Positions 32,388 to 36,910 of a stretch of 36,910 nt of DNA are shown here, piece by piece (position 1 is the stretch's first letter; every line of letters begins with the position of its first letter). The position numbers and the translations under genes are program-made. The notes beneath the pieces are model-generated. The model made no database searches. It saw only the letters and a program-made list of their open reading frames with translations, and had not been told where the DNA came from. The DNA comes from JAGTVG01 sp964389805 (GTDB taxonomy: Bacteria > Bacteroidota > Bacteroidia > Cytophagales > Cyclobacteriaceae): contig CAYMFU010000001.1 in NCBI GenBank assembly GCA_964389805.1, positions 1-36,910 on the forward strand, given 5' to 3'.

Positions 32388-33329
32388 ATGCGGGTTGCGA
32401 CAAATACGTTATTTAATAACTGTTATGGTAGATATGGCATAGCTGCCGTCAATGTTTTCTGTGCCGAACAGATACATGGATTGTTTAGAAGCGCCCAAAA
32501 AGCGCATGCCCCGTTTATAGTTCAATTAACCCCTGTAGCGAGGAATTATGCACATCCTGTTATGCTTTCAGGCATGATCGAGGCAGCAGACAGGATATAT
32601 CCGGAAACCGTTTATTCGGTCCACCTGGATCATGGCACGCCATCTCATTGCCAGGATGCAATTAAGTCCAACGATTATGACTCGGTGATGATAGATGCCT
32701 CCCATGAGGAATTTCAAACCAATATTGAAATTACCTCAGGAATTGTTCGAAAGGCGCATTCTAAAGAAATAAGTGTAGAAGCAGAGCTTGGGGTATTAAG
32801 TGGCGTGGAGGATGATAAAAAGGTGGATAGTTCCAGGGCTTTATATACCGATCCTGATGAGGTAGAAACCTTTGTCAATCAAACGAAATGCGATAGCCTT
32901 GCCATAGCCGTCGGCACGAGTCATGGTGCCTATAAATTTTCAGGAAAAGGAGGCATCCAATTTCAAATACTGGAAGAAATAGGAAACCGATTGCCTGGCT
33001 ATCCCCTGGTACTTCATGGAGCCTCAGCCGTTCCCTTGGAAGAGGTTGAACGCATTAATAATGCTGGCGGCACATTGTCAGCAAAAGCGAAAGGTGTGGA
33101 TGAAACTTCCCTGAAGCGGGCCATCGAATTGGGGGTATGCAAAATCAATATCGCTACAGATACCCGGTTGATCTGGGCCAGAGTTCACAGGGAATTCTTT
33201 AAAAACTCCCCTGAACTTTTTGATCTCGTTATACCGGGAACTGAATATATGAAAGCCTATGAAGATTTTATGATCCGGAAATTCGAACTTCTGGGTGCTT
33301 GTGAAAAAGTTGAAAATATAAAAGTATAA
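32388..33329 (+). CDS. iolJ: Class II aldolase, likely 6-phospho-5-dehydro-2-deoxy-D-gluconate aldolase
   Basis: 313 aa, class II fructose-bisphosphate aldolase family. Catalytic D81 and Zn ligand H82 in HLDHGT; EAELG (131-135); Zn ligands H179 in VGTSHG and H210 in VLHGAS; NIATDTR near 254-260 binds phosphate. By family alone it could be a glycolytic Fba. Tight placement (7 bases before iolB) makes it most likely IolJ, cleaving the phosphorylated inositol intermediate into dihydroxyacetone phosphate and malonate semialdehyde. In proteobacteria this step is done by a domain fused to IolC; here the kinase stands alone, consistent with a separate aldolase. Confidence 0.8.
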   Translation: MRVATNTLFNNCYGRYGIAAVNVFCAEQIHGLFRSAQKAHAPFIVQLTPVARNYAHPVMLSGMIEAADRIYPETVYSVHLDHGTPSHCQDAIKSNDYDSVMIDASHEEFQTNIEITSGIVRKAHSKEISVEAELGVLSGVEDDKKVDSSRALYTDPDEVETFVNQTKCDSLAIAVGTSHGAYKFSGKGGIQFQILEEIGNRLPGYPLVLHGASAVPLEEVERINNAGGTLSAKAKGVDETSLKRAIELGVCKINIATDTRLIWARVHREFFKNSPELFDLVIPGTEYMKAYEDFMIRKFELLGACEKVENIKV

Positions 33330-33336
33330 TAAAAGA

Positions 33337-34224
33337 ATGAACAGAGATCCTAAATATCCATTACTGGTAAAACCAGATGACGGATCCGGAGAGTATCAGC
33401 ATCTTACAAACCAGGAGGCTGGCTGGGAATTGTTGAATTTTGGAGCCAGAACATTAAATCGAAAGGAAAAATGGAAGCATAATACTGGAGAGAATGAGAT
33501 GTTGATCGTATTGCTGGGCGGAAAGTTCTCCATACAGACTGATGCCGGGTCATGGATAACGGAAAAATCCAGAAAGAATGTATTCAGTGGATTACCGCAT
33601 GCAGTGTATCTTTCAAGGCACCAGGAATTTACACTTATGGCGGAGTCCGAAATCCTGGACATTGCCTATGGATGGTGTTCAACAGATCAGGATCATCCAA
33701 TACAGTTTATAGATCCTCACAAAGTTAATGAATTGGGCATCGAGATCAGGGGTGGCGATAATGCGACAAGGCAAATTAATGGTATATTACCACCGGGCAG
33801 TTATTGTCATCATCTTGTATCCGTTGAGGTATATACTCCTTCAGGGAACTGGAGTTCTTTCCCTGCACATAAACACGATACACGGAAGGTGGATGTAAAC
33901 AACAAGGTATTGGAGGCCAGGCTTGAAGAAACCTATTTCTATAAAATAGACAAACCCCAGGGTTATGCCATTCAGCAGGTATATACTGACGACCGATCTT
34001 TAGATGAAATTGCTGTTGCAAGAAATAATGATATCGTGATGGTTCCAAGGGGTTATCACCCGGTTGTTGCAGGACATGGATATAATGTATATTATTTAAA
34101 CTTCCTAACAGGCAGCGACCAGTCCCTGGCAAATTCTGATGATCCCGATCATGCCTGGATATACAATTCCTGGAAAGGCAGGGATCCACGAATCCCTATG
34201 GTAGGGATCGAAATGAACAAGTAA
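33337..34224 (+). CDS. iolB: 5-deoxy-glucuronate isomerase
   Basis: 295 aa, KduI/IolB cupin family at usual length. Two cupin halves; the metal site lies in SGNWSSFPAHKHD (HxH) with a later Glu (LEETYFYK) and His (VPRGYHPVVAGHGYNVYYLN). Converts 5-deoxy-D-glucuronate to 5-dehydro-2-deoxy-D-gluconate. Sits between iolJ and iolC with 7 and 10 bases between genes, a tight operon. The assignment is firm from motif pattern and context. Confidence 0.92.
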   Translation: MNRDPKYPLLVKPDDGSGEYQHLTNQEAGWELLNFGARTLNRKEKWKHNTGENEMLIVLLGGKFSIQTDAGSWITEKSRKNVFSGLPHAVYLSRHQEFTLMAESEILDIAYGWCSTDQDHPIQFIDPHKVNELGIEIRGGDNATRQINGILPPGSYCHHLVSVEVYTPSGNWSSFPAHKHDTRKVDVNNKVLEARLEETYFYKIDKPQGYAIQQVYTDDRSLDEIAVARNNDIVMVPRGYHPVVAGHGYNVYYLNFLTGSDQSLANSDDPDHAWIYNSWKGRDPRIPMVGIEMNK

Positions 34225-34234
34225 AATTAATCTT

Positions 34235-35248
34235 ATGGCGAAAAGAAGATACGATGTAATAACTTATGGGCGCTCATCCATAGACCTGTATTCTAATAAT
34301 ATTGGAGCTGCCTTTGTCGACATTTCAGAATTTGGTGCTTTTGTCGGCGGATCTCCCCTGAACATATCGGTAGGATGCGCCCGGCTGGGGCTAAAATCTG
34401 CCCTGCTCACCGGGGTGGGTGAAGATCAGGTAGCTGATTTTATTATAAATTTCCTGAAAAAGGAAAATGTGGATACCCGGTTGATCCCCAGAATCAAGGG
34501 ATCAAGAACCAGTGCGGTAATTCTTGGTATAGAACCACCTGATAAATTTCCACTGGTTTATTACCGGGACAATGCTGCAGACAGCCAGGTGGGGATCGAT
34601 GATGTAATTAAGGCAGATGTCAAAAATTGCAGGTTGCTGGAGATATCAGCAACAGCGCTGAATAAGGAACCAAGTCGTAGTGCGGCATTTTATGCTACAG
34701 AAGAAGCTGTATCGGCAGATGTCCCTATTGTTATTGACCTCGATTTCAGAGCTGATCAATGGCATGACCCGAGAGCGTTTGGGATCACTATACGGGCTAT
34801 TTTGCCCAGGGCAAAGATTGCCATTGGCACAGAGGAAGAAATTCTGGCTACTGTGTTGAATGATCCTGATCAGATCACCATTAAACATCAGCAAATATCT
34901 GCCCCGAAAATTAAGGGAAATATAAATATTGGGATACAGACCATTCTCGACCTGGGAGTAGAAGTACTTGTTGTAAAGAGAGGATCGGAAGGATGTTCTG
35001 TATTTGAAAAGGGAAAAAAGGAAATGAGAGTACCCGGCTTTCCTGTTGAAATATTAAATATCCTGGGAGCTGGCGATGCTTTCGCAAGTGGCTATATCTA
35101 TGGATATTTAAAGGGTTGGGACCATTATAAGGCAGCCAGGATGGGAAATGCTTGTGGCGCTATTGTAGTTACACGAAAAGGGTGCGCTAATTTTATGCCT
35201 TATGAAGTTGAAGTAATGCAGTTTATTGAATCAAAAGGTGGATTTTAA
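34235..35248 (+). CDS. iolC: 5-dehydro-2-deoxygluconokinase
   Basis: 337 aa, PfkB family. Motif 1 is GGSPLNISVGCARLG (38-52), motif 2 ILGAGDAFASGYIYG with catalytic D281. The N-terminus ITYGRSSIDLYSNNIG is typical of IolC. Phosphorylates 5-dehydro-2-deoxy-D-gluconate at C6 using ATP. Lacks the C-terminal aldolase-like (DUF2090) domain found in proteobacterial IolC, fitting the separate aldolase upstream. One base separates its stop from the iolD start. Confidence 0.92.
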   Translation: MAKRRYDVITYGRSSIDLYSNNIGAAFVDISEFGAFVGGSPLNISVGCARLGLKSALLTGVGEDQVADFIINFLKKENVDTRLIPRIKGSRTSAVILGIEPPDKFPLVYYRDNAADSQVGIDDVIKADVKNCRLLEISATALNKEPSRSAAFYATEEAVSADVPIVIDLDFRADQWHDPRAFGITIRAILPRAKIAIGTEEEILATVLNDPDQITIKHQQISAPKIKGNINIGIQTILDLGVEVLVVKRGSEGCSVFEKGKKEMRVPGFPVEILNILGAGDAFASGYIYGYLKGWDHYKAARMGNACGAIVVTRKGCANFMPYEVEVMQFIESKGGF

Positions 35249-35249
35249 T

Positions 35250-36910
35250 ATGATGAAAACAAAAAAGCTAACGGTAGCGCAGGCTACCATTGAATTTCTG
35301 AATAATCAATATGTGGAACGGGATGGAAAGACAAATAAGTTCTTTGGTGGTTGTTTTGGTATTTTTGGGCATGGCAATGTAGCCGGACTCGGCCAGGCAC
35401 TGCAGGAACATCCGGAATTTACCTATTATCAAACCAGGAATGAGCAGGCTATGGTTCATACTGCAGCAGCTTATGCTAAGATGAAGAACCGGCTCTCAAC
35501 GTTTGCCTGCATCTCTTCCATCGGTCCGGGTGCCACCAACATGATCACAGCGGCCGCTGCGGCTACCATCAACAGGATCCCCGTTCTGCTTATGCCTGGC
35601 GACATATTCGCACGTCGAAATGTAGCACCTGTTTTGCAACAGCTGGAGATGCCCCATTCTCAGGATATTTCTGTAAACGATTGTTTTAAACCGATCTCCA
35701 GGTACTGGGACCGTATAAACAGGCCCGATCAACTGATAACAACTCTTCCGGAAGCCATGCGCGTTCTGACTTCCCAGGCTAATACCGGAACCGTTACGCT
35801 AGCCATGCCACAGGATGTTCAAACCGAATCCTGGGATTACCCTGCCAGTCTGTTTGAGCCGAGATATTGGACTATAGGAAGGCCAAGACCGGACAGTGAA
35901 TTGCTTAAAAAGGCAGCATCCTGGATTAAATCCTCTAATAGACCCATTATCATTGCAGGGGGTGGTGTTATTTATAGTGATGCCACCACCGTTCTACAAG
36001 ACCTGGTTAAAAAAACTGGTATTCCACTCGCCGAAACTTTTGCTGGCAAAGGTTCCGTACCATATGATGTGCCTGAAAACCTTGGCGCTATAGGGGTTAC
36101 CGGAACGCCTGGTGCGATTGCCTATGCTAAAGAAGCTGACATGGTCATTGGGATCGGAACAAGATATAGCGATTTCACAACAATGTCAAAAACGGCCTTC
36201 CAGCATCCGGATGTACGCTTTATCAATATTAATATTGCTGAATTCGATGCTTTCAAACATGCTGCCCTTGCCCTGGTTGGTGATGCGAAAGTGGCTCTCG
36301 AAGAGCTATCTATCTTACTTGAAGGATATCTGGTGAATGATGAATATCGAAAAAAGGCAGTTGAGTACAATGTGGCCTGGGATAAAAAAGTAGATGAGAT
36401 CTATGATCTCGGCCACGGTATCCCGGTAAGCCAGGGTGAAGTTGTTGGGGCTGTCAATGAAGTAGTGGGCCCTAAGGATGTTGTGCTGTGTGCAGCAGGA
36501 AGTTTGCCGGGTGATCTGCACAAACTCTGGCGTACAAGGGATCCTAAAGGTTTTCACCTGGAATATGGTTATTCAACCATGGGCTACGAGATCGCAGGTG
36601 GCCTTGGGGCTAAAATGGCTGATCCTGAGAGGGAAATATATGTAATGGTAGGTGATGGCAATTATCTGATGCTTTCTCAGGAGATCATTACCTCCATACA
36701 GGAAGGTTTCAAAATGATCATACTGATCCTCAACAATAATGGATTCGCTAGTATTGGAGGTCTGTCCGAATCAGTCGGAGGAAAAAGATTTGGAACGGAA
36801 TACCGCTTCCGTAATAAAGAAACACAGCAACTAACAGGTGATCAATTGCCAGTTGATTTCGCGATGAATGCCAGAAGTCTGGGTGCTTTTGTATTAGAAT
36901 GCACCGACAT
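35250..36910 (+). CDS. iolD: 3D-(3,5/4)-trihydroxycyclohexane-1,2-dione hydrolase (partial, 3' end beyond window)
   Basis: 553 codons are visible with no stop; the protein should run about 60-70 residues further. ThDP enzyme layout: N-terminal pyrimidine-binding domain with the activating Glu in YYQTRNEQAMVH, a central domain (GVIYSDATTVLQDLV region), and the PP domain with GDGNYLML at about 468-475 and the NNNG that ends the ThDP motif. Hydrolyses the ring of 3D-trihydroxycyclohexane-1,2-dione to 5-deoxy-glucuronate, the IolB substrate. ATGs at 35250 and 35253 are equivalent choices. iolG, iolE and iolA are not in the window and may follow. Confidence 0.92.
   Translation, partial: MMKTKKLTVAQATIEFLNNQYVERDGKTNKFFGGCFGIFGHGNVAGLGQALQEHPEFTYYQTRNEQAMVHTAAAYAKMKNRLSTFACISSIGPGATNMITAAAAATINRIPVLLMPGDIFARRNVAPVLQQLEMPHSQDISVNDCFKPISRYWDRINRPDQLITTLPEAMRVLTSQANTGTVTLAMPQDVQTESWDYPASLFEPRYWTIGRPRPDSELLKKAASWIKSSNRPIIIAGGGVIYSDATTVLQDLVKKTGIPLAETFAGKGSVPYDVPENLGAIGVTGTPGAIAYAKEADMVIGIGTRYSDFTTMSKTAFQHPDVRFININIAEFDAFKHAALALVGDAKVALEELSILLEGYLVNDEYRKKAVEYNVAWDKKVDEIYDLGHGIPVSQGEVVGAVNEVVGPKDVVLCAAGSLPGDLHKLWRTRDPKGFHLEYGYSTMGYEIAGGLGAKMADPEREIYVMVGDGNYLMLSQEIITSIQEGFKMIILILNNNGFASIGGLSESVGGKRFGTEYRFRNKETQQLTGDQLPVDFAMNARSLGAFVLECTD

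Noticed and set aside
33776..34189. 137-aa minus-strand ORF inside iolB
   Set aside because: Shadow of iolB codon use; no family features, and iolB is certain.

Overview
The window looks like a piece of a Bacteroidota chromosome. It is AT-rich and most genes start with weak, A-rich ribosome binding sites. Several intergenic gaps carry the phylum-type promoter (TTTG-N19-TAnnTTTG or close to it). Typical families are 2TM-domain proteins, lipoprotein hydrolases and class III cyclases fused to TPR or beta-propeller modules. I cannot name a genus. No tRNA, rRNA or CRISPR array was seen.

Layout. (1) 1-230: gene debris, a short ORF joining an IS3-type OrfA start to a fragment of an MDR oxidoreductase. 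(2) 237-1331: membrane-bound class III nucleotide cyclase. (3) 1654-4416: a compact Cys-rich group holding an ECF sigma factor with a two-Cys tail, two AhpD-like (CMD) proteins, a 2TM protein and small Cys-rich or membrane proteins. Two of the small genes are preceded by the same promoter-like element, GGTGTATCC-N15-CGTCTA, which I read as the target of this sigma factor. This is my best candidate for a little-described system. (4) 4544-9297: two cyclases sharing a duplicated leader and catalytic domain but with different C-terminal halves (TPR or WD40-like), with a third, orphan copy of the leader. (5) 9630-11063: an unrecognised protein and a SEC-C protein with His-rich repeats. (6) 11478-17429: exported hydrolases (GH10 xylanase-like, PHP lipoprotein, sulfatase lipoprotein, serine hydrolase lipoprotein), a polysaccharide-type cluster without SusC/SusD in view. 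(7) 17544-18766: a second ECF sigma factor with an overlapping membrane partner, a probable anti-sigma. (8) 18895-28403: mixed accessory genes: methyltransferase, M14 peptidase, aminoglycoside 6-adenylyltransferase-like enzyme, DUF3788, glycosyltransferase-like protein, purple-acid-phosphatase-like enzyme, threonine aldolase, alpha/beta hydrolase, DUF3303. (9) 28691-30550: a fourth cyclase. (10) 30766 to the right edge: a myo-inositol catabolism operon (SSS symporter, class II aldolase acting as IolJ, IolB, IolC and the start of IolD, cut by the window edge).

How the parts fit. The inositol genes form one clear pathway: uptake, then ring opening (IolD), isomerisation (IolB), phosphorylation (IolC) and aldol cleavage (IolJ). 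The four cyclases point to heavy use of cyclic nucleotide signalling, but no receptor of the CRP type lies in the window. The two ECF systems look independent. The first is probably a redox or metal-responsive regulon, inferred from the cysteines and the shared promoter. The second is a standard sigma/membrane anti-sigma pair.
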